Shown in pieces: positions 8,482 through 17,174 of a DNA stretch of 64,000 bases. The notes beneath the pieces were generated by a model, which did no database searches, was not told where the DNA came from, and saw nothing but the letters and a program-made list of their open reading frames with translations. Location: assembly GCA_023488905.1 (NCBI GenBank), contig JAMDCQ010000023.1, positions 1-64,000 of the forward strand, read 5' to 3'. The DNA comes from Candidatus Bathyarchaeota archaeon. GTDB taxonomy: Archaea > Thermoproteota > Bathyarchaeia > Bathyarchaeales > Bathycorpusculaceae. A program made the translations under genes and the position numbers. How positions within the stretch are numbered: position 1 is the first letter of the stretch; every line of letters begins with the position of its first letter.

Positions 8482-9063
8482 TCAAGGGGTAATTCCTGAG
8501 GCAATCAGATGGGCGACACGTAGGGGTTCAGGAAAACTGCCCCTCGTCGAGGTTAAATCCACGATTTTCAGCGCATCAGACAGGGTGATTCCAGCTAAAC
8601 CCATGTAGAGTGTGGCGCCTTTGTTTTTGATTGAATGGATTTCTCCTGCGTTTTGCACGATTCGCCAGCGCTCCTCCATGTTAGGCAGATGCTTAAGGGC
8701 TTCGTGGATGGCGTCTAAGTCGGGTTTATCATGGGTTAACGCTATAACTGGGAGGTCTGTGTCGTGGTGGAGTTTTTGGATGTCAACCAAGTTGAACCCC
8801 GCAAACGTTATCCCATACAACATAACCAACCGCAACTGACGGCAGTGCGGCGACTCATTAATCATCGTGGTGATTTTGTCTGTGGCGTCTAAGGCGTCGA
8901 TGCCGATTTTGGTGTGCATTACCCCGTCGATGGAGCTGCCGCCCCGAAAAACCACGCCAACAATTAAGGAGTCGCCTTGGGTGTGGGGGGTGAATTTGCC
9001 GTCGTCTATGCCGAGAACTCGAATTTCGGGTTTTATAACTCGGAAGCCTTTGGGGCTACTCAA
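8482..9063 (-). CDS. DUF99 family protein
   Basis: This 193-residue protein matches the archaeal DUF99 (UPF0215) family: IRVLGIDDGKF at the N terminus, the VGVVFRGGSSIDGVM strand, the central GITFAGFNLVDI and the ending LRVAHLIASGI. The family has an RNase H-like/endonuclease V-like fold (ID.G at the first strand), and a nuclease role has been suggested from structure only. It lies between rpoL and tfs, so a link with RNA or DNA metabolism is plausible but inferred. Confidence 0.85.
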   Translation of the reverse strand: MSSPKGFRVIKPEIRVLGIDDGKFTPHTQGDSLIVGVVFRGGSSIDGVMHTKIGIDALDATDKITTMINESPHCRQLRLVMLYGITFAGFNLVDIQKLHHDTDLPVIALTHDKPDLDAIHEALKHLPNMEERWRIVQNAGEIHSIKNKGATLYMGLAGITLSDALKIVDLTSTRGSFPEPLRVAHLIASGITP

Positions 9064-9128
9064 AGCAAGCTACCTAACAGTAGTAGAAGCGGGGTTTGCT
9101 TAAAAAACGGATACCTAAAATACAGGGG

Positions 9129-9410
9129 TTAGGCTTTTAGGACGCGACCAAGCTCTTTACCGAAAGCCTCGTTAGCTTCTCGAACCTTGGCAACTGCGTC
9201 GATTAATGCCTCTTCAGGGGCAGTTCTACCCTTCATACGCATATAGATAATGGGGCTTGACGCTAAGGGGTGCGGTACGTCGTAGCCTGCGAATTCTACG
9301 CGTTTGTCTTCTAGGAGTCGTTTCTGAATGAGGTTGCATAGGCCGTGGCTGGTGCCTTCGATTTCGATTTTGAGCTCGTTGCCCTCTTTCTTTAGGACTT
9401 TAACTTTCAC
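9129..9410 (-). CDS. rpoL: RNA polymerase subunit L (Rpo11)
   Basis: The product contains LKIEIEGTSHGLCNLIQKRLL, the Rpb11/AC19 dimerisation signature, followed by YDVPHPLASSPIIYMRMKG. It pairs with RpoD in the polymerase assembly platform. The reading frame is open further upstream (to 9503), but that part lies inside csl4. I prefer the GTG at 9410 (VKVKVLKKEGN), because homologues start there, giving 93 residues, and GAGAGGG lies upstream. It starts 16 bases after the csl4 stop, so the two form an operon. Confidence 0.9.
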   Translation of the reverse strand: MKVKVLKKEGNELKIEIEGTSHGLCNLIQKRLLEDKRVEFAGYDVPHPLASSPIIYMRMKGRTAPEEALIDAVAKVREANEAFGKELGRVLKA

Positions 9411-9426
9411 TTGTTTTTCCCTCTCT

Positions 9427-10017
9427 CTATATTGGTTCTTTACCGTAATCTGGAGCGAGTTTGCGGCGCTCAATGTTTCCGCATTTGGGGCATCTGAGGT
9501 CATATTGCTGTGGCTGCTGCTCTAGCAGGAAGCCGTCGCGGGAGCAGAACGCGTCGATGATGCCTAGGTTTTTGTCGTTGGTGGATAGGTGGAAGACTTG
9601 GTTTTTTTCGCTGATGACTTTGGCGCGGACGATGTCGCCTGGTTTGACGGCGTCGCTCATCTGGTCGATGTAGCGGTCAGACACGTCTGAAACGTGTAGA
9701 ATGCCGCCGAAGGTTCCGCTGATCTTCTTTTTGCCGACTCTGAAAATCTTTACTAGGACGTTGTCGGATTGGGCGTTGCCGATTTGTCCGATGACGATGG
9801 TTCCGACTTTGGGGACCACTGCGCTGGGTGCTACTGGGTAGACTTGGACGCGTCTGTTTTGAAGGTCAAGTAGTGAGCGTCCAACGATTTTGGAGTAGAT
9901 TACGCCGTCTTTGACGTAGGTTCCTGAGTCAGGAATGAACTCTTCGATGACGCCGAGGCGTTCGCCGGGCATCACGAGGTTACCGCTTTTTTGTTGTTCT
10001 GGAGCTTTCAATGTCAT
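9427..10017 (-). CDS. csl4: Exosome RNA-binding subunit Csl4
   Basis: The protein has the Csl4 order: an N-terminal beta domain (GNLVMPGERLGVIEEF, YVKDGVIYSKIVG), a central S1 domain (GTIVIGQIGN through FHLS, residues about 70-150) and a C-terminal zinc ribbon (YDLRCPKCGNIERRKLA), which here shows one clear CxxC plus a Cys (DAFCSRDG) as partner. Csl4 caps the archaeal RNA exosome and recruits DnaG and substrates. Its location immediately upstream of rpoL is a common archaeal arrangement. Confidence 0.93.
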   Translation of the reverse strand: MTLKAPEQQKSGNLVMPGERLGVIEEFIPDSGTYVKDGVIYSKIVGRSLLDLQNRRVQVYPVAPSAVVPKVGTIVIGQIGNAQSDNVLVKIFRVGKKKISGTFGGILHVSDVSDRYIDQMSDAVKPGDIVRAKVISEKNQVFHLSTNDKNLGIIDAFCSRDGFLLEQQPQQYDLRCPKCGNIERRKLAPDYGKEPI

Positions 10018-10173
10018 GTTTCTTCATCTATGTTGGTTAATTTATAAGTCTAATTTGATAAGTGCATAGGTTTAGTTTCCACTCACCGCAATAAACCTTT
10101 TGATAAATAAAAACCCCATGTCAAAGACAAACATATGTAATAGAAGGCAGAAAAAATAAGAAAGAGGAGAAGG

Positions 10174-10443
10174 TTAAACTGGAGCCATATTTGGTGGTTT
10201 TAGTTTAAGTCTAACATTTCCCTGTATCTCTGTTGTCCTAACGACATTGTCGGCCATGATCATATAGATTGGTGTTCCATCGGCATTAAATTTCTTCAAC
10301 CTTTTTACACCCTTAAGAACTAGTTTCACCTTCAGCAATGTACCATCATTTAAACGATAGCTATTCCAAAATTCATTTTCTTGATTCCAGTCCATGTCAT
10401 CTCCTAGAGTGATGTCCTCTTGGGAAATTGGGTTCTGAAGCAT
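10174..10443 (-). CDS. Small hypothetical protein, tandem paralogue B
   Basis: The 89-residue product shares its core with the gene just upstream: WNsYRLnDGTLLKVKLVLK, then GVKRLKKFNADGTPIYMI and NVVRTTEI. These are directly visible identities over about 50 residues. The core suggests a small beta-barrel-like fold (DG.xLKVKLVLKGVKR). I cannot name the family, although similar 'DGtpIYxi.a.NVVR' proteins appear to be common in archaea. A GAGGTGAAGTGAGA site precedes the start. The two genes are 18 bases apart and probably co-transcribed. Confidence 0.75.
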   Translation of the reverse strand: MLQNPISQEDITLGDDMDWNQENEFWNSYRLNDGTLLKVKLVLKGVKRLKKFNADGTPIYMIMADNVVRTTEIQGNVRLKLKPPNMAPV

Positions 10444-10461
10444 AGTCTCACTTCACCTCCC

Positions 10462-10734
10462 TCATCCTTGTTGAAATGAAGAAACCTTGGGCGTTGTTTT
10501 CAATTCTGCAGGTATGTTAAGCACTCTTACAACGTTCGAAGCATTGATGAGGTAAATGGGGGTTCCATCAGGATTAAATTTCTTTAGTCTCTTGACCCCT
10601 TTGAGTACAAGCCTTACTTTCAATGTTGAGCCGTCTTTTAACTTGTACTCGTTCCACTCTTCCTTTATGTCTTCAAAATCCACGTCTGTACCTTCTTCTA
10701 AATCTTGCTGCATTATTCTGGTGCTCAGTTTCAT
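10462..10734 (-). CDS. Small hypothetical protein, tandem paralogue A
   Basis: This 90-residue protein contains DVDFEDIKEEWNEYKLKDG, then TLKVRLVLKGVKRLKKFN and GTPIYLINASNVVRVLNIP. It is the first gene of a tandem duplication with the gene at 10174-10443. The N termini, rich in acidic residues, differ more than the cores. No membrane segment is present. The upstream region holds two perfect palindromes that may serve as operators. Function unknown. Confidence 0.75.
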   Translation of the reverse strand: MKLSTRIMQQDLEEGTDVDFEDIKEEWNEYKLKDGSTLKVRLVLKGVKRLKKFNPDGTPIYLINASNVVRVLNIPAELKTTPKVSSFQQG

Positions 10735-10815
10735 TCACCCATGTTGAGTTGATTTGAACTATATTCAGGTCTATTTAATAGAGTTCACCCTATTAAATAT
10801 ATCTTATTTAATAAC

Positions 10816-10853
10816 TGCATTTGTAAATGCATTATTTAACTGTTTAAACAGTT
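10816..10853. promoter_or_regulatory. Two adjacent palindromes upstream of the tandem gene pair
   Basis: TGCATTTGTAAATGCA (10816-10831) and AACTGTTTAAACAGTT (10838-10853) are both dyad-symmetric, the second perfectly so over 16 bases. They lie about 80-120 bases upstream of the tandem pair's start at 10734, in an AT-rich tract with a possible TATA box (around 10785-10805). They look like sites for dimeric helix-turn-helix regulators. This is inferred from symmetry only. Confidence 0.4.
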
Positions 10854-10982
10854 TTAAAGCAAATTAAACGCCGTTGAGGTGAGTTAGAGTTTTGGAATTA
10901 ACACGCGCTCATTAAAAATGAATTTGTCCCATTGGATTAATCAAAATGCGTAGGAAACTACCCAGTCGTCAACTGGTCGATG

Positions 10983-11669
10983 TCATTTTTTTATGGCATA
11001 TAAATCAATGACAAAGTCGTGTTTTAGTTTTCGGTGGAAGTCAAACATTTTGGGAATCGTCATCAGCATCGCGTAAACCGCAGTGACTTGGCCGCCGTGT
11101 TTGGCGATGAAGCGCTCCAAGAAGGTGTTGGGCTGCACCTGCACCATGCCCCCGCTGGATTTTAGCATCTTAATCAGCCGCTCGTCCACCTCGGGGTGGT
11201 TATGCAGCGAATAAATATGATTGCCGACTTCGAGCGCTTTCACCAAAAAAGCGCGGTCAGCCTCGCGGGTCTGCACGCCAAACGGCGGATTCTGCAGAAC
11301 CGTATCGAACCTGCCCACAATGGCGTTGATGTCCCCGTTTATCAGCTCAAAAGCCAAACCCGCCTTAGCCCTGTTCTCCCGCGCCTCATGGATTGCCAAC
11401 GGGTCAACGTCGATGCCCACAACTTCACCTGCGCCCAAAAAAGCGGCACCCAACCCCAACCTGCCCGTTCCGCACCCCAAATCCAGCACCCTCTTGTCAG
11501 CGATGTCGCCGTTGGTGTAGGCGGCGAGGTAGAGCATGTTTGCGGCTATCTGCTCAGAAGTCGTGTACTGCTCCAGCGATGCCTGCGGGTTCGGCTGCGG
11601 CTTAAGCGAAGCGAGGAAAAGTTCGAGGTCTAGTTTTCGAATAAGCCTTTTTTGAGGATATCCGTCCAT
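10983..11669 (-). CDS. METTL5-like RNA N6-adenine methyltransferase
   Basis: This is a class I SAM methyltransferase with VLDLGCGTGRLGLGAAF (motif I, near residue 60) and LQNPPFGVQ (motif IV, NPPF, about 117). The start KLDLELFLASL, the LEQYTTSEQIAANMLYLA segment and the NPPFGVQ sequence fit the METTL5 family, which methylates an adenine in small-subunit rRNA in eukaryotes. The ATG at 11669 is preferred over the upstream GTG at 11684 because homologues start near the KLDLE block. It overlaps the dph2 3' end by 40 bases and is probably translated from the same mRNA. Confidence 0.82.
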   Translation of the reverse strand: MDGYPQKRLIRKLDLELFLASLKPQPNPQASLEQYTTSEQIAANMLYLAAYTNGDIADKRVLDLGCGTGRLGLGAAFLGAGEVVGIDVDPLAIHEARENRAKAGLAFELINGDINAIVGRFDTVLQNPPFGVQTREADRAFLVKALEVGNHIYSLHNHPEVDERLIKMLKSSGGMVQVQPNTFLERFIAKHGGQVTAVYAMLMTIPKMFDFHRKLKHDFVIDLYAIKK

Positions 11670-12631
11670 GAGACTTCGCCGCACACCACCATAAACTCGT
11701 TAACAGTCAACATCGGTTTGCTGAACTTGCCGGGTGCATCCAGCGAAATCCTTGGGCACGCCGTGTTAACGTAGGCTTCGATGCTGGGGAATTCCATGAG
11801 GGCTTCAGGAGTGATTTCTCTGCCAGCCAACACAAACGCCGCCCGCCCCGTCTTCTCAGCTAACGCTTTGACTTGCAGGGCTTGGTCAAGGTGTTTTTGT
11901 CCGGGTTTTAAGCCGAGGAGTATGCCGATGATTTTGGCGTTTTGGGCTTGTTGGATGTTTGCGTAGCGTTGTTTTAGGATGCGTTGGGCTTCGTCGGTTA
12001 TGGTGTAGGCGCGGTTGTCGTAGGGGTCAGCTACGATGGTGGGTTTAGAGGTGCCTAACGCGACGCCGAGTGCGTGGAACATGCCACCTCCGACGAAGAG
12101 AAACGCGTCAACCTGTCTTGCTATGGCGGTGGCGTTGCTGTAGTTGCAGCCTATAACCTGCCCAGCATAACCCATTTGCCCCACATCACCGATAAAGACG
12201 ACCTTGCCTGCTTCAGTTAGGATTTGTTTTGCGACATTTAGCGCCTGGATATGCTGGATTGAGGTGACTAAACCGATACTGCGGTAAGCGCCGAGCAAGG
12301 GGAGGGCGTGGGCTACGGTGGTGTCGATTGGGATGTTTGCGTAGGCTTCCACGTAGAGTGTGGGCGTCTTTTCCTCTTTGACCAGTCTTGCGTGACCGAA
12401 ATGCACAATCAAATCCACACCTAAACTTGCAGCGTCTGCTTCAGCGATGTCGCAAGCACCGTAGCAGGGGTCAGAAGAAATGATTGGAATTGCACGGTAA
12501 TCTTCAACTATCTTGGCGATTTTGGTGGCTTGAGGTTTTAGTCCCTGAGGCATCTGCAGCAGAACCCGTTTAGCATCCAGTCTAACTATTTCTTGTCGTA
12601 TTCTTTGTTCTTCGAAATCGAATCCTGACAT
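11630..12631 (-). CDS. dph2: Diphthamide biosynthesis enzyme Dph2 (ACP transferase)
   Basis: The protein makes the first step of diphthamide on aEF2, using an unusual [4Fe-4S] enzyme that cleaves SAM to a 3-amino-3-carboxypropyl radical. The three cluster cysteines are present: DPCYGACD (near residue 56), GCNYSNA (about 160) and NTACPRISLD (about 290). Start and length (333) match archaeal Dph2, which acts as a homodimer. It is upstream of the METTL5-like methyltransferase, so both translation-related modifiers share a unit. Confidence 0.93.
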   Translation of the reverse strand: MSGFDFEEQRIRQEIVRLDAKRVLLQMPQGLKPQATKIAKIVEDYRAIPIISSDPCYGACDIAEADAASLGVDLIVHFGHARLVKEEKTPTLYVEAYANIPIDTTVAHALPLLGAYRSIGLVTSIQHIQALNVAKQILTEAGKVVFIGDVGQMGYAGQVIGCNYSNATAIARQVDAFLFVGGGMFHALGVALGTSKPTIVADPYDNRAYTITDEAQRILKQRYANIQQAQNAKIIGILLGLKPGQKHLDQALQVKALAEKTGRAAFVLAGREITPEALMEFPSIEAYVNTACPRISLDAPGKFSKPMLTVNEFMVVCGEVSWTDILKKGLFEN

Positions 12632-12690
12632 GTTCTATCCACTAACAAAAATAAACAGAAACAAAAAATAAAAGATGAAAAGGAGGCTTT

Positions 12691-15114
12691 TTACCATTCC
12701 CAGTCTGGAACGGGCTTCTTGAGCGGCTGACCACGTGCCAATGCAGCTTGCTCCGCAAGGCGTTCCAGAACAATCTTCTGCTCGACCTGGGCAACGTTTC
12801 TACGTGTGTTGACTACGGCGTCGTTGTTGACTGAAATGCTGTCAATGCCTACTCTGACGAGGAACTCTGCAAAGTCCGGCAGGTTCGAGGGCCCTTCACC
12901 GCAGATGCTGACTGTGCATCCGTTTTCGTGGGCGACTTGGATGAGGTGCGCGATGATGCGTTTAACTGCGGGGTCGCGTTCGTCGAAGTAACCCATCTGT
13001 CCCAATCGCTCAGAGTCGCGGTCGATCATGAGTACGCCCTGAGTCATGTCGTTTGAGCCGATGCTGAAGCCGTCGACGAGTTTGCTGAATTCGTCAGCCA
13101 TGATGGCGATGGCGGGGGTTTCGGCCATGAACCAGATTTTGAAGTCTTTGTTGCGTTCTAAGCCCTCTTCCTTCATGATTTCGAGGACTTGTTTTGCTTC
13201 CCAGAGCGTTCTAACCATAGGGAGCATTACGTAGACGTTTTTGAGGCCCCATTCTGCACGGCATTTGTTGATGGCTTGGCATTCCAAGCGGAAGGCGTCG
13301 ATGTACCATTTGCTGATATAGCGGCTGCATCCTCTCCAACCCAGCATGGGGTTTTCTTCGTTGATTTCGTATTTTTCGCCGCCTTTGAGTCCGCGGTACT
13401 CGTTGGTTTTGAAGTCGCTTAAGCGCACAACCACTGGTTTTGGTTGAATTGCTCGAGCAACTTTAGCCACGTTCTCGGCGAAGATGTCAACGAATTTTTG
13501 TCCGTCACCGTTCTCGACGAACAGCATGGGGTGCTGGCCGATTGCGCTTGCCATGATGAATTCGGTGCGCATCAAGCCTATGCCTTCAAAGGGCAGGTCC
13601 TTGTATTGCTCGATCATTTCGGGTGTGCCGAGGTTCATGTAAATCTTTGTAGCTGTAACTGGTGCTGATTCTGCTGCTTGGATGGCTTTTCCACCGTTAT
13701 TGATTGCAACTGGGGCAACTGCTTGTTCGAGTATGCCTTCGTAGATGATGCCGTTTCTTGAGTCCACGGTGTATTCTACGCCGTTCTTCATTGTTGTGGT
13801 GGCGTTTTCTGTGCCTACGACGCAGGGGATGTTTAGTTCGCGGCTTACGATGGCTGCGTGGCTTGTGATTCCGCCTTTATCTGTTACTATGGCAGACGCC
13901 ATCTTCATGAAAGGAACAAAGTCGGGGTCAGTCATGGGAGTGACCAATATGTCGCCTTTATGCATACCTTGAAGTGCGTCTTCAGTCTTTAGGACAATAA
14001 CGGCTTTGCCTACACCATAGCCTCTTCTCCCAGCGGAGATGCCTCTGACGGCGATTTTTAGGGATTCATGAGCTTTATTTTCATCCATTTTTGTTCCTTC
14101 CATGTTCTTTGCGCCGAAGATTGTTTCTGGTCGAGCTTGAACCAGCATCATGTTGTCAGGGAAAGACAGGTCTTGATCGATTGCCCACTCTATATCCATG
14201 GGTTTCGCGTAGTGTTTCTCGATGCGTTTGGCGAGTTCAGCTAGTTTCATGATTTCTGTGTCGGTTATGCAGACGGTTCTCTGTTCTTCTTCAGGTATGT
14301 CTAGATGGAGTGTTTTTCCTGTCTTGGGGTCGCGGATATACTTGACTGTTTTTCGGGCGATGCGGCGTTCTTTTATCTTCATGCTGTATTTGTCAACGAC
14401 GAAGTCGTCAGGGTTCACTGCACCTGAAACCACTGTTTCGCCTAAGCCAAAGTTACCTTCGATGACTATTTCATCGCGGTTGCCTGTGACGGGGTTAATT
14501 GTGAACATGACACCTGCGGCGCGGCTGTTCACCATTTTTTGTACGCCGACGCTGATGAAGACTTTCTCGTGTGGGAAGCCTTTCTCGTTTCGGTAGAAGA
14601 TGGCGCGTGGGGTGAAGAGGCTGCTCCAGCATTTGATGACTTTTTCGATTAAGTCGTCTGAGCCTTTCACGTTAAGATAAGTTTCCTGTTGACCCGCAAA
14701 CGAAGCATCTGGTAGGTCTTCGGCGGTGGCGCTTGAGCGTACAGCGACAAAAGTGTCTTTTAACGCGAAGCGTTTGTTTAGTTCCGCGTATGATCGTCTG
14801 ATTTCGGTTTCGATGTCTTCAGGCATCGGAGTTTTTTCCATGAGTTCACGGATACGCTTCGATGCGGCATCGTACTGTTTGGGGTCGTTTGGATTAGTAA
14901 CTGTCTCTGAAATAATTTTGTAGATTTGTTCACTAATTTTCTTCTCTACAATGTAGCGTTCGTATGAATGGGCTGTTACTGCAAAACCAAAAGGAACGGG
15001 TAACCCCGCATTAATCATTTCTCCAAGGCTGGCGTTTTTGCCGCCAACAATGGAAACATCGGTATTTCTTAATTTATCAAACCATAACACAAGCTCGGTC
15101 TCTTTACCGCTCAA
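12691..15114 (-). CDS. ppsA: Phosphoenolpyruvate synthase
   Basis: The 807-residue protein has the three PEP-synthase domains in order: ATP-grasp N-terminal domain (GGKNASLGEMINAGLPVP; VRSSATAEDLPDASFAGQQE near 128-147), the phosphohistidine swivel domain with catalytic His in GGITSHAAIVSRE (about 413-425), and the C-terminal PEP/pyruvate barrel (GLMRTEFI; GSNDMTQ; CGEGPS). It converts pyruvate plus ATP to PEP, AMP and Pi for gluconeogenesis. Its ATG overlaps the stop of the L10e gene by four bases, so the two are read as one operon, an unusual pairing of ribosome and central metabolism. Confidence 0.96.
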   Translation of the reverse strand: MSGKETELVLWFDKLRNTDVSIVGGKNASLGEMINAGLPVPFGFAVTAHSYERYIVEKKISEQIYKIISETVTNPNDPKQYDAASKRIRELMEKTPMPEDIETEIRRSYAELNKRFALKDTFVAVRSSATAEDLPDASFAGQQETYLNVKGSDDLIEKVIKCWSSLFTPRAIFYRNEKGFPHEKVFISVGVQKMVNSRAAGVMFTINPVTGNRDEIVIEGNFGLGETVVSGAVNPDDFVVDKYSMKIKERRIARKTVKYIRDPKTGKTLHLDIPEEEQRTVCITDTEIMKLAELAKRIEKHYAKPMDIEWAIDQDLSFPDNMMLVQARPETIFGAKNMEGTKMDENKAHESLKIAVRGISAGRRGYGVGKAVIVLKTEDALQGMHKGDILVTPMTDPDFVPFMKMASAIVTDKGGITSHAAIVSRELNIPCVVGTENATTTMKNGVEYTVDSRNGIIYEGILEQAVAPVAINNGGKAIQAAESAPVTATKIYMNLGTPEMIEQYKDLPFEGIGLMRTEFIMASAIGQHPMLFVENGDGQKFVDIFAENVAKVARAIQPKPVVVRLSDFKTNEYRGLKGGEKYEINEENPMLGWRGCSRYISKWYIDAFRLECQAINKCRAEWGLKNVYVMLPMVRTLWEAKQVLEIMKEEGLERNKDFKIWFMAETPAIAIMADEFSKLVDGFSIGSNDMTQGVLMIDRDSERLGQMGYFDERDPAVKRIIAHLIQVAHENGCTVSICGEGPSNLPDFAEFLVRVGIDSISVNNDAVVNTRRNVAQVEQKIVLERLAEQAALARGQPLKKPVPDWEW

Positions 15115-15653
15115 GCTGTCTCCGTCTCCGGCTCTGCCTTCTCAGTTTGGCTAGGAGGTAGCTGGATCTTAGAGATAACTATTTTGCAGGCTATAGGGAG
15201 CTTTGCACTACCACGTTTGAGTGATTCTTTTGCAATTTCTTCTTTACCAGCTTTTACACGCACCGTTATGATTGGTTGATTAACCTCGACTTTGGCGGCG
15301 GTGCCAACGGCTGATCCAAAGGAGCGCCTCATACCCTGCTGGAGTCGGTCTGCGTGAGCACCGAAGATCATCTTGTTTTCTCTTAGGATGATGTGTGGGT
15401 ATGGGTGAACTATCATGTAGTAATCGTTTATGAGTTTGTCCATTAAGATGCGGTTTGTAGCTACACGTGCTGCTTCTAATGAGCAGTGGCGTATTTGGGC
15501 TCTCTCGGTTGCGAGAAGTTTGCCTTCAACTTCAAACTGAGTCTTAGTGTCCCCCATGGTAAACTTTACGATTTTTGGGGGTGGAAAGCCTCTTGCGTAC
15601 TCTTTCCGTGTGTAAGCGCGGTTCTTAACGTGTCGATAGTTTTTTGCGTGCAT
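15111..15653 (-). CDS. rpl10e: Large ribosomal subunit protein L10e (uL16)
   Basis: The product opens with RHVKNRAYTRKEYARGFPPPKI and contains HCSLEAARVATNRIL and HPYPHIILRENKM, all signatures of archaeal L10e, the uL16 homologue at the base of the A-site and P-stalk. C-terminal residues after about 165 form an acidic Glu/Pro/Thr tail. The gene has a TATA box close upstream and is the first of an operon with ppsA (four-base overlap). Confidence 0.95.
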   Translation of the reverse strand: MHAKNYRHVKNRAYTRKEYARGFPPPKIVKFTMGDTKTQFEVEGKLLATERAQIRHCSLEAARVATNRILMDKLINDYYMIVHPYPHIILRENKMIFGAHADRLQQGMRRSFGSAVGTAAKVEVNQPIITVRVKAGKEEIAKESLKRGSAKLPIACKIVISKIQLPPSQTEKAEPETETA

Positions 15654-15688
15654 GCGATGTCACTTTCGTAGCATACTCACACGTCCAG

Positions 15689-15702
15689 CTATATTTAAAC
15701 GA
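15689..15702 (-). promoter_or_regulatory. TATA-box promoter of the L10e-ppsA operon
   Basis: On the minus strand the sequence GTTTAAATATAGC lies about 38-50 bases upstream of the L10e ATG. An AT-rich box of this form about 25 bases before a purine is the usual archaeal promoter, and would place the transcription start near 15670, leaving a short leader. Confidence 0.55.
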
Positions 15703-15814
15703 TTTGTCAAATAATGGCGATGCTACCGTGCTTTTTCCATTGTAAACCGAAGGCGCCTATTGATGGTGTTACAAATCATTGACTTATATAGTTAGTTTAC
15801 TTTTCTTTCTCCAA

Positions 15815-17113
15815 ATGCAAACTTTCCTGTTTATTTCGGGCAAAAACTGGATTCTTTCCCTAGCAGAGCTAACAGAATACTTCAAAGCCAGAGCCATAGA
15901 ATTCAAAATCGACTACTTCTCAACCGAATTCTTCACCCTAACCTTCAAGCAAGGCCTCCCCCCAGCAATTATTGACGATTTAGGCGGAACCATAAAAATC
16001 GCCACAGCAAAAACCACCGTGCCCACGGAAACCGTGAAAGAGGCATTCCTAAACAAAACCAAACCAGCCCAAAAACAAGTAGCCCAAGCCATAATCCAAA
16101 GCGGCGCAATAGAAGGCATGACAAAAGCGCCTGACAAGCTGCTGTTTGGCGTAAGCGTCTACACCTCCGATAACAACATAAAAACTGTTGGGGGACGCAT
16201 CCAACGCTACATCGGCAGCGCCATAAAAGACGAATTGGCAGAGAAGGGCAAGAAATCCAGCTTCATGGGCACCTCTCAGGACCGAAGCGAAGCCCAACTC
16301 AGCCACGTCGAAGTCCTAAAAAAGAACCTAATTGAAAACCAAGCAGAAGCACTGCTCTGCATAGGCAAAACCCACACTTGGATCGCCAACACAGTAGCCG
16401 TGCACAACCCCTTCGAATTCCAGAAAAGAGACATCTACAAACCCAACCAACGCGCCATCTTCGGCATGCCCCCTCGGCTTGCACGCATGATGGTCAACCT
16501 CTCAGGGTGCACATCCCAGAAAACTCTGCTGGATTCCTTCTGCGGCGTAGGCACGATTCTCCAAGAGGCGCTCCTTGAAGGCGCTATGGTGGTGGGTGTT
16601 GATGTTAATTCGTGGTGCGTGAAAGCTGCCACTGAGAACCTTGAGTGGGTAGCAAACGAGTACAACCTCTCCGGGGCTGATTTCCGCGTGGTACAGGGGG
16701 ATGTTAGCCGCTTAGCTGAGAAGGTGGGGGTTGAAAGTGTGGATTGCATGGTTTCTGAACCCGATTTAGGTCCCGCATTGCGCGAGGTACCTACGGGTCC
16801 ATACGCCCAAAAAATCATCACCAAACTCGAATCGCTCTTTTTGGGTTTCATCGAGGAAGCTTACCATGTGCTTCGCCCTAATGGTCGGCTGGTGCTTGTT
16901 ACACCCTACATTCGCACTCGTTCCCGAGAAGCCGTAACGATGCCGATTGATGAAAAGATCAAGGAGTTAGGTTTTAGGCGGATTTACGTATTCACTGACG
17001 ACTTGTTCTCGGCGGAAGCTCCGAATCATGGGAAGCTTATGGGGTCAGGCTCCTTGGTGGAGATGGATGAACGCCACAAGATCGGTAGAGAAATCCACAT
17101 ACTCCAAAAGTAA
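15815..17113 (+). CDS. THUMP-domain RNA methyltransferase, Trm11/TrmG10-like
   Basis: An N-terminal THUMP-type region (FISGKNWILSLAELTEYF at the start) precedes a Rossmann methyltransferase domain of the UPF0020/COG1041 type: NPFEFQKRDIYKPNQRAIFG leads into SFCGVGTILQEALLEG (motif I) and VVGVDVNSWCV. This organisation is that of tRNA guanosine-10 N2-methyltransferases. Motif IV, normally DPPY, reads SEPDLGPALREVPTGPY here, so the target or chemistry may differ. The ATG at 15815 is preferred over a TTG 36 bases upstream because it starts right at the conserved MQTFLFISGKN strand. Confidence 0.8.
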   Translation: MQTFLFISGKNWILSLAELTEYFKARAIEFKIDYFSTEFFTLTFKQGLPPAIIDDLGGTIKIATAKTTVPTETVKEAFLNKTKPAQKQVAQAIIQSGAIEGMTKAPDKLLFGVSVYTSDNNIKTVGGRIQRYIGSAIKDELAEKGKKSSFMGTSQDRSEAQLSHVEVLKKNLIENQAEALLCIGKTHTWIANTVAVHNPFEFQKRDIYKPNQRAIFGMPPRLARMMVNLSGCTSQKTLLDSFCGVGTILQEALLEGAMVVGVDVNSWCVKAATENLEWVANEYNLSGADFRVVQGDVSRLAEKVGVESVDCMVSEPDLGPALREVPTGPYAQKIITKLESLFLGFIEEAYHVLRPNGRLVLVTPYIRTRSREAVTMPIDEKIKELGFRRIYVFTDDLFSAEAPNHGKLMGSGSLVEMDERHKIGREIHILQK

Positions 17114-17174
17114 CTCGGATACAATTTATATCTCTCATTCTGCACTAATTCTAAAAACATCTGAAGGCACCTAA

